Shown one piece after another: positions 10,433-21,655 of a DNA stretch of 64,000 nucleotides. Under the pieces are notes generated by a model, which was not told where the DNA came from, did not search any database, and worked only from the letters and a program-made list of their open reading frames with translations. The number at the start of each line of letters is the position of its first letter. Position 1 is the first letter of the stretch. The DNA comes from Catonia carolina (taxonomy: Eukaryota; Arthropoda; Insecta; Hemiptera; Achilidae): positions 25,936,862 through 26,000,861 of the forward strand of contig JAQMRL010000012.1 in NCBI GenBank assembly GCA_035578175.1, in the 5' to 3' direction. The position numbers and the translations under genes were made by a program.

Positions 10433-11069
10433 CAGTCGAACTTCGATATAACGAAAACTTTGATTATACGAATTTGTTAACTGCACGTGACATTATAATT
10501 AAACTATATGTAAATTTACCTCGATTTAACGAATAAGTACCTTGATATAACGAAATAGTGTACCAAGTGACACGCTGTATTATGATTTCTCTGTGAGTTT
10601 TAAGGTAGATTCTTTTGATTTCCGTACCTGAATTGTACCAGTTTACAAGCACAACGCATTCCTAACTACATGCAAGAAAGAAAGGTTATTTTCATTCAAT
10701 TCGTTAATGGGATAACCCGAATTTCTTACTTATATAAATACAGTATTAAGCTACAAATAAGTTTCAAATTCTTTTAATTATAGATATACAATATCTATGT
10801 ACGAGGTAAGTTCCTACTTGAAATTAATACGTACTTTTTGTACTATTATTAACCGTAATTACGTAAAACATGATCTATAAAAAAATTAATTTACTAGTTA
10901 AGACGTTTCTTTTAAGAAAATTAACTGTGTTTGAAATTCATCATACAACGTGAAAAAATTCGTTAGTAAAAATTAGCTTGGAAATTCTTGTTACTTCGAT
11001 ATAACGAATAACTCGATTTAACGAATTTTTTCCCAGGATTCTCGATTTTGTTATATCGAAGTACGACTG
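10433..11069. mobile_element. Pogo-type MITE
   Basis: Left end CAGTCGAACTTCGATATAAC follows TA (10431-10432). The right end is the inverted counterpart, ttatatcgaagtacgactg (11051-11069). The motif 'tcgatataacgaa' or 'tcgatttaacgaa' recurs inside both subterminal regions (for example 10522-10555 and 10996-11022). Such ends are typical of pogo/Tigger elements. No transposase remains in the 637 bp. The right flank no longer shows TA. Confidence 0.7.
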
Positions 11070-11550
11070 CAGTTATAATTTTATAAAGAGGTTCTGCCTG
11101 TGATTTATCATAACCAAATCCCAAAAGAACCTGCAACAAATGTCAGAGTATTTTATTGCTATGAAGAAAATTGATTATAAATAAATCTAGTCATAAAAAA
11201 TATTTTAGGCTTACTTGCGTGATTTTTTTTTACTGCGACATTTAACACCGTCGTTAACCTGCGCCAACAGTGGGAACGATTTATTGCTTATCAATTTTAA
11301 ATTTGTTTTACTAAACATTAATTATTGACCGTTAAATTTCACTATTATTGTTATTATTTTTAACAACCAGGTATATAAAATAAACAATAATAATAAAATT
11401 TTAATTTTAATTTATGTAAATATTATTCGTGAATTGATATTAAATTTATACCTAATTTATATTTGGTTCCACGCCATTTAACGAATTTAATAGCTGATAT
11501 TATGAAAAACCCATTTATTAAATGTACATCTATTACCAATAAACTTTGTA
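11070..11550. other. No gene seen
   Basis: Very AT-rich. The 123-codon open frame at 11463-11834 starts here and runs into a family A copy, so it is a repeat translation and not a gene. Confidence 0.5.
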
Positions 11551-11554
11551 TTTT

Positions 11555-12440
11555 TACTTTCTCTGCCACATATAAATATGCACGGAAGGAAGGTATGATT
11601 TCGTATCGATGTTCACCAAAAATTTACGATTTAAGGTCCACAACCCATAAAAACGTTTTAAGCAATTGGTTTGGGTTTGACTGCAATACTCCATTAATGA
11701 AATATCGTACTAAGGTGAAACCTAATTTAGGTACTACTAGCGGACGCGACACGAACATTTTCATCAAAATCAGTCAACTGGAAACAGTACCTAGTTTATT
11801 CGTGCGATTTTTCACTTATTTACCACATTCTTAAGAAAGGCTTCAAGGATTAAAAAAAAAATCTAACTTCTCATTTAATACATTTATTATTCTCCACATG
11901 ATAGGATAAGCGCCATGTCTGCAAATTTTTAAGGGCCTGGGTCTCGACGAAGAAATTGTTTTTATTCACACGATTTTAAAACTGAGGCCTTAATAAGCAT
12001 TTAGGTTAAAAGTGTACAAAATTTACGTTGTACAAAATTAAAATTCCTAAAAGTTTCATGTTAAACATTTTTTCTACAATGCTTGGTTCAGCGTCAATTA
12101 GTAAATATCTGTATTTTGTTCATCAAAATCGGTAAATGAATTGGATTTTCTGTGATTGATGCCTTAGGATACATTTAACACAAAAGTGTAGGTATAAACA
12201 TTAAAGAGAATAAAATAACCTACAAGTTTCATTTATAGCACTATTTCTACGGAGCTTAATTTAGCGATAATTAATTTTCTATATTTTAAGTTTTACAAAG
12301 GTTAATTTTTATTTTCCGTCATTTATTTATGATAAAAATTATGTTATATTTTTCATATTACATATTTTATTCATGATTAAACATAGTTAATTACATAGAT
12401 TAGCAGGAAAAAGTTGTGTAAATGTGTAATACCAGATTTT
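11555..12440 (+). repeat. Family A repeat, decayed copy
   Basis: Opens 'ttttactttctctgccacat' (a decayed 13-bp end) and carries the 'ggaaggaaggta', 'cccataaaaacgttttaagcaattggt', 'cgacacgaacattttcatca' and 'gataggataagcgccat' blocks in the same order as copy 1. It has lost the microsatellite and is more diverged than the copies at 17.7 and 40-43 kb. Confidence 0.7.
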
Positions 12441-12990
12441 TTGGTGAATATAAATACCCTCCGTTAGAAATATCGGAAATGGGAATACCTTCCTCCGAAT
12501 AAAATTTCGAATTTACTTCTGTTTTGACAACTTTTTCAATCGTAGACTTACGTATCAATCAGTTATACGATTTGTCTTTTACTGTCACCTTTCTCTTTCT
12601 TTCAAAATATTAGGCTACTTGCCCACACAGAGGTTTAATCGTTAGAAAAATCATAAACAATATTATTTCATGAAACAAAACTCAGGTGTAAATTTTTAAA
12701 GAGAATAAGATAAGTTAAAAATCTGGTGTGAAACACTCACACAACTTTCTCTTGCCAATGCAAATAATTAACAATAAACCTAACTTTACTAATAAAACAT
12801 TACGAATAAACAAAAAACTAACCTTAAAAAACATAACCTTATTTTAATCATGAGTGAAAGACGCAAAATGAAAATCGACTGTTTGGCTTAAAAATACGAA
12901 AAATCACTCTTTTACGCTAAAGTAGGCTCTGTAGAGAAAAACGCTGTAAATAAAAGTTGTAGATTTTTTAATATCCTATAAGTTTGATTA

Positions 12991-14327
12991 TACGAGGGCC
13001 ATCCGGAAAGTAGTACCCGTTTGTGAAATAAAGACACAGAAGTAAATATTAACAAATGTAAACATTTTTATTGAAAAGAGCATACCTTAAACTACTTCTT
13101 TACATAATCTCCAAGCAAATTTAAGCATTTGTCATAACGTGTGACGAGTTTTTGTATTCCAGCATCATATTCCTCCGCCGCCAGCCGATCGAAATACGTA
13201 GTCACATCTTCTTTAAGTTCTTCATCGCTGTCAAATCTTTTTCCCGCCAAAAACTCTTTAAGTTTTGTAAAGAGATGAAAATCTGAAGGGGCCAAGTCCG
13301 GGCTATACGGTGGATGGTCGAAAATTTCCCAATTGAATTGCTGCAGAAGTTGTTGTGTTATCCCCGCTGCATGAGGCCTGGCATTGTCATGGAGGAGAAT
13401 GACGCCATCAGACAATAGACCTCTCCGTCGATTTTGTATTGCCCGCCGTAATTTCTTTAATGTTTCACAATACGCATTAGCGTTAATAGTGTCTCCACGG
13501 GCCATAAAATCAATAAGCAGTATACCACGTCGATCCCAGAAAATGGTTGCCATAAGTTTCCTGGTGGACAGAACAGTCTTGAATTTTTTTGGTTTCTTTG
13601 GTGAATGAGGATGATGCCACTCCATTGACTGTCGTTTATTCTCAGGTGAAGCATAACAAACCCACGTTTCATCACCAGTAACTATGCGATTCAAGAACGC
13701 GTCTGCTTCATCAGAATAACGTTCCAAAAATGTTAATGCAGCAGCCATACGCTTGGTTTTGTGCTCATCTGTAAGCATGCGAGGGACCCACCTTGCGCAA
13801 ATTTTTGAATAATGCAGATGGTCTTTGACAATTTCATGAAGAATTGTGCGAGAAACATTAGGGAAATGTTCACAGATGTCATCAATTGTAACGCGCCGAT
13901 CGTGCCTCACGAATTCGTCTACTGACCTCAGCAGTTGATCTGTAATGACAGATGGTCTCCCTGAACGCTCATCGTCGTGTGTGTTACCCCTCCCCAAGTT
14001 AAAATTACGACACCAGCGCCGAACAGATGACTCATCCATCACATCGTCTCCATACACTTCCTTTAATTGGCGATGAATATCACAAGGTCGAACGTTTCTT
14101 GCATTGAGAAATTTTATTGCAGCCCTCACTTCACAACTGGCGGCGTTCTCAATTTTTTAAACATTATGAACAGTCACAGAAACAAGACAGGCAATGCTAG
14201 CGTCGCGGAACTTACAACAGAGAAGGCAGACAAGCCACTGAAGCAATCTGACCTTGACCGGCGGCTGCTCGCCTCGTCAGCGCCTCATGCGGCGGAAACG
14301 GGTACTACTTTCCGGATGGCCCTCGTA
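12991..14327 (-). mobile_element. Mariner transposon, full length
   Basis: The element is 12993-14325 (1333 bp), flanked by TA at 12991-12992 and 14326-14327. Its ends CGAGGGCCATCCGGAAAGTA and the inverse are identical through about 28 bases. It encodes one transposase on the minus strand. The insertion site lies inside a family A unit whose uninterrupted form is present at about 41.2 kb (tttgattatacaca). Length, TA target and gene content match mariner elements closely. Confidence 0.95.
13092..14160 (-). CDS. Mariner transposase (D,D34D), frameshift at the start
   Basis: Cuts and joins the element ends at TA sites in the nucleus. The open frame 14129-13092 is 345 codons and opens with GTG (Val), so it is not a natural eukaryotic start. 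The same frame extends upstream to KIENAASCEVRAAIKF, a typical N-terminus for this group, and then meets a stop at 14157-14159. An ATG with the expected spacing (MFKK...) is one base out of frame across a six-A run at 14153-14158, so a single-base loss probably separates the start from the body. After an N-terminal helix-turn-helix region come WVPRMLTDEHK, GDETW (Asp near residue 152 of the open frame), HDNARPH (Asp near 248) and YSPDLAPSDFHLF (Asp near 283). The last two Asp are 34 residues apart. All three catalytic residues are intact. Activity depends on whether the frameshift is real. Confidence 0.9.
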
Positions 14328-15020
14328 TATGTTTTTGTTGTAAAATGCATACTAAGACAGAAATCTTAAAAAAATCGATTTTTCACACGTTTTCGTGAGA
14401 AAAAAACAGAAAATCGCTAATTACCGCTAAACTAAGCTTTAGAAAAAAAAAATTGTTGAAATAAAAGTTGTAGAATTTTACATTTTCTACAATTTTCATT
14501 ATATAACGTTTTGCGGTAAAATGCATATTAAAGCCGTAATCTTAAAAAGAAAATGTTTTAACGTAAAAACAGCCTCACTCAGAATTTCAGCAAACATGGC
14601 GCCTACCCTATCTTGTAGAGAATAAAACGTTTAGTAAATGAGGCGATTTTTAAACACATTGTAGGACCAGTTTTTGAGAAAATCGCAAAAAAGTGAAAAA
14701 TTATACGAATAAACTACTACTTCCGGTTGACCGATTTTTAAGAAAATGTTCGTGTCGGGTCCGGTCGTGGTATGTAACTTAAGTTCTAAGTTTCAAGTTT
14801 GTACGATGTTCCGTTCTTGAGATATTCTGTTCACACACACACACACACGTACACACACACGTACACACACACACACACACACACGCGCGCGCGCACACAC
14901 ACACACACACAGAACAATCGCTAAAAACATGTTTTTTGGGTTCAGGGGGTCTGAAAACGTATAGATCCGGTGAAAACTCGATTTCGAAAAATCGACATGA
15001 AAACAATACTTTCCTTCCTA

Positions 15021-17156
15021 TACAGGGTGATTCATGAAGTTCTCCCCCCACTTCTACAGCACATTGTACTAGTAAAAATAATGAAAAAATGTTATATAAA
15101 CATAGGTCCGAAAACGCTTCGTTAGCGAGTTACAGCTAGCGAAAGATTTCGCCTGAATTCCTGGGCAAAGAGTAAAATAAAGCCATACTGAACTTTTGGA
15201 AAGGTTAATTAAGTAAGAAATGTCGTGGATTCTTATGTAATTTTACCTGATAAAGCTAATAAAATAGGTTTCAGAACTGTACCTGTAGTAGTTTTTGAGG
15301 GATTCACGGTTAAATGCAAAAAATTGGGGCACGAAACAATGTTTTTTTAAGTTTCATGTACAATAACTTTGTTAAATTGGTAATAAATACATAAAATCAA
15401 CAAACATTAATTGTAGAGAATTTAATTCTGAGAAAATTGATATAATCAAAGTCTAAAATAAAACAGAAATAAGTATCAAAAAATCGATTTTATTCAGTAT
15501 AATACATTACTATCTGTAAAGAAATACCGTACGGTATTTAGTTAAAATAAAACAAAAACAAAATGTTTGTTCCTTAATGATGAGATAAATTGAGAAAACA
15601 AGATGAACTGTTAAATAAATTGTAATGGTAATGCTAGAGCTGCTGTAGTAGAATATGAACTACGTTACCCTAATAGGAGGATTCCAGATACCAAAACAAT
15701 TTCAGGAACTTTTCGTACTCTTCGGGAAACAGGATCACTACCAAGTACTAGAACCAATTATGAACGAGCTGTCCAACTTGATGATGATATTGTTATTAAT
15801 GCTGTTCATCGCAGTCCAGGTGTAAGTACACGACGTATTTCTAGGCGGATAGGAGTTTCGCAGTCAACGGTGTGGAGGTCACTAAATCGAAACAAATTTT
15901 ATCCGTTTCATAAACAAAAGGTTCAACATCTACAGCCAGGGGATGGTCCGCTTCGCTTGGAGTTTTGCAACTTTTTGAATATTAATAATCAACTCTACAA
16001 GCGTATTTTGTTTACGGATGAGGCACAATTCACTCGGGATGGTGTCAATAACTTGCACAATGAACACTCATGGGCAGAAGAAAATCCACATGAGGTAGTG
16101 GAACAGAACTTTCAACACCGATTTAGCGTCAATGTCTGGTGTGGCCTTTTGCACAATCGGCTGATTGGACCTTTCATATTACCTGGACGCCTAAATGCTG
16201 AGTTGTATTTGCATTTCCTTCAAGAAGAGTTGCCGCAGCTGTTAGAGAATGTTCCTTTACGTCTCAGACAAAATTTGTACTTCCAGCATGACGGAGCACC
16301 TCCCCACTTTTCACGTGCCGTTTCTGCTTATTTAAATCATCAATTTCCTGGACACTGGATTGGTCGTGGAGGGCCTCACCCTTGGCCACCAAGATCCTCA
16401 GATCTATCTCCATTGGATTATTGCATCTGGGGATGGATGAAAGACATTGTATACAAGACAAAAGTGAATTCTCGTGATGAATTAATTGCCCGTATTATGG
16501 ATTCGGCTGTGCAGATACAGGGAAGCCCTGAAAAATTAAGAAACTCAACAAAAGCAATACACAAACGTGCTGCAAAATGTATTGATAATGATGGCCTCAT
16601 TTTTGAACATCTATTATAAAAAGGTGCGTACGGTTGGCCCAACCTGATTAATTTTGCTTAAAACTAGTAATGTATTATACTGAATAAAATCGATTTTTTG
16701 ATACTTATTTCTGTTTTATTTTAGACTTTGATTATATCAATTTTCTCAGAATTAAATTCTCTACAATTAATGTTTGTTGATTTTATGTATTTATTACCAA
16801 TTTAACAAAGTTATTGTACATGAAACTTAAAAAAACATTGTTTCGTGCCCCAATTTTTTGCATTTAACCGTGAATCCCTCAAAAACTACTACAGGTACAG
16901 TTCTGAAACCTATTTTATTAGCTTTATCAGGTAAAATTACATAAGAATCCACGACATTTCTTACTTAATTAACCTTTCCAAAAGTTCAGTATGGCTTTAT
17001 TTTACTCTTTGCCCAGGAATTCAGGCGAAATCTTTCGCTAGCTGTAACTCGCTAACGAAGCGTTTTCGGACCTATGTTTATATAACATTTTTTCATTATT
17101 TTTACTAGTACAATGTGCTGTAGAAGTGGGGGGAGAACTTCATGAATCACCCTGTA
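15021..17156 (+). mobile_element. Long-inverted-repeat IS630/Tc1/mariner-type transposon
   Basis: The element is 15023-17154 (2132 bp) between TA at 15021-15022 and 17155-17156. It starts CAGGGTGATTCATGAAGTTC. The inverted repeats are 490 bp each (15023-15512 and 16665-17154), equal in length and, on reading, essentially identical, which suggests recent insertion. It encodes one transposase between the repeats. Flanking family A sequence rejoins cleanly (tttccttcctatatattcat), confirming the boundaries. A decayed relative is at 34763-36912. Confidence 0.95.
15615..16619 (+). CDS. Transposase with D..D41D catalytic spacing, N-terminus broken
   Basis: DDE/D transposase for the surrounding element. 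The frame is open from just after a TAA at 15612 to the stop at 16617-16619. The first in-frame ATG is 15870, too late, because recognisable sequence (NARAAVVEYELRYPNRRIPD, then a helix-turn-helix with STRRISRRIGVSQSTVWRSL) precedes it. The expected start, an ATG near 15561, is cut off by stops in its own frame, so the N-terminus is damaged or needs a correction. Catalytic motifs are FTDEAQF (Asp codon 16017), QHDGAPPHF (Asp codon 16290) and PPRSSDLSPLDYCIWGW (Asp codon 16416). The second and third Asp are 41 residues apart, which fits the DD41D group and not classical mariner (34) or Tc1 (34 with Glu). It ends ...LIFEHLL. Confidence 0.85.
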   Translation: MNCNGNARAAVVEYELRYPNRRIPDTKTISGTFRTLRETGSLPSTRTNYERAVQLDDDIVINAVHRSPGVSTRRISRRIGVSQSTVWRSLNRNKFYPFHKQKVQHLQPGDGPLRLEFCNFLNINNQLYKRILFTDEAQFTRDGVNNLHNEHSWAEENPHEVVEQNFQHRFSVNVWCGLLHNRLIGPFILPGRLNAELYLHFLQEELPQLLENVPLRLRQNLYFQHDGAPPHFSRAVSAYLNHQFPGHWIGRGGPHPWPPRSSDLSPLDYCIWGWMKDIVYKTKVNSRDELIARIMDSAVQIQGSPEKLRNSTKAIHKRAAKCIDNDGLIFEHLL

Positions 17157-17184
17157 TATTCATATAGGTAAGAGAAAGTAAAAA

Positions 17185-17530
17185 AGCAGTCTTTCTTGGA
17201 CCACCAGAATTGGACCACCAGGTAGCTTAAATCTTCCAACCTTTGGTGCATGAAAAAATCGAACATCTAATTTCAGTATTACGTGGGTCATTCAATAACA
17301 TTGACGATAAAAATTATGTAGCGAAAAAACGGTTCATGCAATAACAGCTGTGAAACTTCTTGAGGAAAAAATTAATAAACTTTGTTCTGATATCAAGCAA
17401 TAATTCTTAAAGCTAGATTATAACTTTCCGAGATTGTAGAATCATAACCTGTGATGAAACGTTGATTCACTATTTCGAGTCCGAGCCCAAACGAAAAGTC
17501 TTCGTGGAAACATCTACTTTAGCCCAAAAA
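17185..17530 (+). pseudogene. Mariner-like transposase fragment
   Basis: The plus strand encodes VKLLEEKINKL (about 17350) and, in another frame, IITCDETLIHYFESEPKRK (about 17446-17505), the region of the first catalytic Asp in mariner-type transposases (consensus TGDETW.HY..PE.K). The rest is missing. Family A linker sequence begins at once at 17541. Confidence 0.5.
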
Positions 17531-17540
17531 AAAAAAAACG

Positions 17541-18466
17541 GTGTGAAACACTCACTCGACTATATCTTACCAGTGTAAATAATGAAATATATAACCTATG
17601 TTTAATCATTAATAAAAAATGTAAAATAGAAAACATAAACTAATTTTAATCATGAATGACGCAAAATGACAATCAACAATATAGAAGTTAAAAATCTGGT
17701 GTGAAACACTCACACAACTTTCTCTTGCCAGTGCAAATAATTAACAATAAACCTAACATTAGAAATAAACAAAAAACTAACCTCAACAAACATAACCTAA
17801 TTTTAATCATGAGTGAAAGACGCAAAATGAAAATCAACCTCAGTTTGGCTTAGAAATACGGAAAATCACTCTTTCTCTCTAAACTAGGCTCTGTAGAAAA
17901 AAATGCTTTAAATAAAAGTTGTAGATCTTTTAATTTTCTATAAATTTAATTATATACACTTTTGTCGTAAAATGCATACTAAGGCCGAAATGTTAAAAAA
18001 ATCGATTTTTCTCACGTTTTTGTGAGAAAAAAAACAGAAAATCGCAAATTACCGCTAAACTAAGCGTTATACAAAAAAATGTTAGAAATAAAAGTTGTAG
18101 GTTTTTAAATTCTCTACAACTTTTATTATATAAGTTTTTGCGCTAAAATTTATATTAAAGCCGTAATCTTAAAAAAACAACGTTTTTACGTGAAAACAGC
18201 CTCACCGAGAATTTCAGCAAACATGGCGCCTACCCTATCTTGTAGAGAATAAAAAATTGAGTAAAATAGGCGATTTTAAAAAAAATCGTAGGACCAGTTT
18301 TTGAGAAAATCGCAAAAAACTGAAAAATTATACGAATAAACTACTACTTCCGGTTGACCGATTTTGATGAAAATGTTCGTGTCGCGTCCGGTAGTGGTAT
18401 GTAACTTAAGTTTTAAGTTTCAAGTTCGTACGACGTTCCGTTCTTGAGATAGTCTGTTCATACACA

Positions 18467-18503
<37 letters not shown>

Positions 18504-19385
18504 ACACACAGACCAATCGCTAAAAACATGTTTTTTGGGTTCAGGGGGTCTGAAAACGTATAGATCCGGTGAAAACTCGATTTCGAAAAATCGACATGAA
18601 AACAATACTTTCCTTCCTATATATTCATATAGGCAAGAGAAAGTAAAAATACGTAAAATCACTAACTGACGCTTACCAAAACTATAGAAACAAATACTTG
18701 AAAATGAAATTGTACCTAAATTTTCAATTTCCTTCAATTTCCATGGATTATATACTGCAACTTTTTGTCTTAAAATGCTGAAAGTAAAATTCTCAGGCCG
18801 CAATTTTAAAAAATATAATTTTTTACCGATTTTGATGATCAAAATACGAAAAATCACTAATTGAAACGTTTTAGATACAAATATTAGAAATAAAAGTTGT
18901 AGGGATTTTAATTACTGACAATTTCAGTTATACACTTTCGCTTTAGAATGGATATGAAGGCTGCAATCTTAAAAAAGAAATGACTACGTGAGTACAGCTT
19001 CCCCAAAAATTTCAGCAGATTTACCGCTTACCTAAATAAAGCTTACATGAAGCAGATGTACCACTTCATGTAGAGCATAAAAAATTTAGCAAATTAGACG
19101 GTAGGCTTGTTAAAAGAAACCGTAGGAGCCATTTTTGAAAAAATGCAAAAAGTAAAAAACCTACCGATTGTAAATAAAACTGTTTGTTTCGGATTCAGTA
19201 ATGATAGCTAACTTAAGCTCCTAGTTTAAACTTCGTAAGCTGTTCCGTTCTTGAGATAATTTGTTCACACACACATAAAAACCAACCGATAAAAACTTTT
19301 TTTTGGTTCAGGGGCCTGAAAACGTGTACAGTAAAAAAACCGACATGAAAACAATTTTCTTTCCCTAAATATATTTATATAGAAC
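17541..19385 (-). repeat. Family A tandem copies
   Basis: Three adjoining units in the same orientation: a short one (17541-17693), a full one (17694-18635, with 13-bp ends at about 17717 and 18623, and (CA)n at 18463-18510), and a decayed third (18636-19385) with its own short cacacaca near 19265. They are joined head to tail through the linker 'aaaaatctggtgtgaaacac'. The full copy is the best uninterrupted reference for the unit. Confidence 0.8.
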
Positions 19386-19494
19386 AATATAAAACATTAG
19401 TAATGATGAGTTTAAATATTAGTTTTATCTTCAAAATGCAAAAAAAAATATTGATTTCAAAACGTAAGCAAACAAAAAGTTTCTTAATTTAGTG

Positions 19495-19810
19495 ACTAAA
19501 CCAGGGGGTTAGTGGCAAAGTCGTTGCTGCGAGTCAGCTATTTAATAACTGATTTCGGAGACGAAGGTTCCGTGGTTAAAATCCCAGTAGAGGTTACTTT
19601 TATACTTATTTAAATTTTAGATAGTGTGCTTTGATGGTTGGTGTTAAATTAATCGTATTTCCTCAAGAATGGTCATCCTGAGTCTGTACAAGACTACATC
19701 TCATGTATAGGTCATACATATCATCCTCATCTTATAGCATCATGCGGTTGCTAATTCCTTCAGATTGAACAGATTGCAACGTACACACATTAGGGATTAG
19801 AAAAATAAAT
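19495..19810 (+). mobile_element. SINE family 2, copy 2 (diverged)
   Basis: Begins 'ccagggggttagtggcaaag', then the imperfect inverted pair 'cagctatttaataactg', 'ggagacgaaggttccgtggt' (B-box region), 'tttgatggttggtgttaaat', 'cctgagtctgtacaagacta' and 'gaacagattgcaacgtacac', the same order as copy 1 in the opposite orientation. It ends 'attagaaaaataaa'. Confidence 0.75.
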
Positions 19811-20690
19811 TAGCGACAAAATTTTCTGTTGTTTTAAACTCAGTATGTGTAAAATATGTTACAATATTACAAGAAATGTTTTATGGATGACACTCCTTCC
19901 CAATTTTTCGAAAATGTTTCTTATAAAAATTGCGGGGATAGAAAATTGGGGTATCGTTAATCCATTAAATGAACAAATACGGACCAGTATTCTCTAGGGA
20001 ATACTTTATATTTGTAATAGTTACATTGCAAGATAAAAAAAACTGAAAAAATCCTGTATTACTGATTAAACTAGTTCAATATTTATTAAAAAGAATAACA
20101 GAGTAGTCTTTGAAATTCATTAGCCACTACACAAATCTCTGGAGAACTTTGTGAAACTTTTATATTATTAAAAATAAGAAACAATGCTTGGATAAACAAA
20201 AAAGTAAGAATAAAAGTTAGATAAAAAGAACTCAGATTGTATTCTTATGGCATATTTAATTATAGTGTGAAGAAAGAAAAGTGTTTAAGTTCTACTTTCT
20301 GAAGTACACTACAAGGCCGTATAACGTTCGTTTCTGTTGTTATTTTAGTAGTTACATCAGTTGTAAAGTAGGTTAAAGTTAGAAGAAAAGGTTACGTATA
20401 CTTAAGTAAGGTTAGTTTTACGTTTTAAATAAACAGAAAATGGTCTTCTTAAAAGGAATTTAACAATAAACTTCCTAAATAGGTTAAATAACATGACAGT
20501 TTCCCGAGTAACAATTCTGCCTTGTACTTTTCTTCAAATCTTACTTGAGTGTAATAATTTAACGAGTGAAGTCCTTTCCGTAAGTTTGTCAGCTTATTTT
20601 AGTTATTCTAGTGGTTCTAGTTTATTATTTTAACTTCTGCTCCTTATCCGCCTCTACGACTTCTTTCCTCTTCCTATAAGATTATAGATC
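19811..20690. other. No gene seen
   Basis: AT-rich with dense stops on both strands; nothing recognised. Confidence 0.5.
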
Positions 20691-20868
20691 GGCCAATTGT
20701 ATAGTGAGTGGCTAGTGCAACTGGCTTCTAGACTAGGGTCCTGGCTTTGATTCCCAATCAATTCTGGCATTTTGGCCATCATTCATTTTCATATTTTATC
20801 ACCCTTGTCATCGTCTGCATTAGCAGTAATTGCTAGACAGTCGGTTGTTAAACCAAAAAGTCCTCCTC
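20691..20868 (+). mobile_element. SINE family 1 variant with a different tRNA-like head
   Basis: The 3' part (20805-20868, 'gtctgcattagcagtaattg' then a gttaaacca end) is the SINE family 1 tail in forward orientation. The 5' part, 'ggccaattgtatagtgagtggctagtgcaactgg' split by an A-box-like TGGCTAGTGCAACTGG and a B-box-like ggctttgattccc, differs from the head of the other copies. The tail is therefore shared between two tRNA-related heads. Confidence 0.6.
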
Positions 20869-21412
20869 ATCCTCCCGTTCTTCTCCTTCTCTTCACCTCC
20901 TTCTCTTGCGTCATTTTCTGCTTCTTCTTCTCTCATTTCCTTCTTCATATTTCCTTTTCGCTTTCTCCTATTCCTCTTACTCCTCCCTATCCTTTTCTCC
21001 TCCTCTTCGTGATCCGTCTATTCTATTTTTCTTCCTCCTCATTTCCTTCCTCCACTCATTTTCCTCCTGTTTCTCTTTCTTCCTTCCTCCACTTCCCCTT
21101 CCCACTTTCCCGTTTCTTTTCTTTCCCCTCCTCCTACTTCTTCCTTTTCTCCTCCTTCACCCTTCACTTCTCCTTTTCTTTTCTCCTCCGCTTTCTCCCA
21201 TTTCTTATCGTTCCCCTCGATTTTCTTTTTCTTGTCCTCTTCTTCTTATTTACTTTATTCTTCTCATTCTCCTCCTTCTGTCCCTTCTCACATTTTCTCC
21301 TTCTCCTTGTCTTCCTTCTTTTCTTTCTCCTGCTCATTCTTTTTTACCCTCTCCTTCACTTTCGCCTTCTTATTCTTCTTCACCTTCCAGCGAAGAAAAT
21401 TTAAAAAAACTT
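20869..21412. repeat. Polypyrimidine (C/T) tract
   Basis: About 540 bp of nearly pure pyrimidine on the plus strand (ttcctcctcc, ttcttcttc, tttctcc variants). The overlapping Ser/Phe/Leu-rich open frames in three phases are translations of this tract and are not genes. It starts directly at the end of a SINE, so it may have grown from the SINE tail. Confidence 0.9.
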
Positions 21413-21655
21413 TTTAACCCACCGAGTTAGTCTGTTAGTAAAGTCGCCACAGTGATTCAGCTGTTTAACAGCTGATGGGGACGAAGGTTTTGTGGTTTAA
21501 ATCTTAGTAAAGGTAGTTACTTTTACACGGATTTGAGAACTAAACAGTCGCTATCGATGTAGTTTGATGGTTGGGATTCAGTTAATAATACTCTTCCAGG
21601 AATGGTTGGCCTGAGTCTGTACAAAACTACACCTTATTTACTAATGTAGTATTAA
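21413..21655 (+). mobile_element. SINE family 2, copy 3 (3' truncated)
   Basis: Starts 'aacccaccgagttagtctgt' and continues 'cagctgtttaacagctgatg', 'gacgaaggttttgtggttta', 'tttgatggttgggattcag' and 'cctgagtctgtacaaaacta'. The final 'cagattgcaacgtacac' part is missing. It sits directly against the pyrimidine tract. Confidence 0.75.

Larger units (their letters stand above)
12716..17184 (-). repeat. Family A repeat split by two nested transposons
   Basis: The unit starts with the linker and ACTTTCTCTTGCC (12745-12757), breaks at 12992, resumes at 14326, breaks again at 15022, and resumes at 17155 to end 'ataggtaagagaaagta' at 17184. Removing 12993-14325 and 15023-17154 restores an ordinary unit of about 1 kb that aligns with the uninterrupted copy at 17694-18635. 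The orientation is opposite to copy 1. Confidence 0.85.

Noticed and set aside
13384..13675. Frames overlapping the mariner transposase on both strands
   Set aside because: Shadows of the 345-codon minus-strand frame.
16264..16642. Minus-strand frames opposite the 15 kb transposase
   Set aside because: They are shadows of the plus-strand transposase, which carries all catalytic motifs.
20772..21430. A 210-codon frame and overlapping Ser/Phe/Leu-rich frames
   Set aside because: Three overlapping phases are all open because the DNA is nearly pure pyrimidine. No domain is present.
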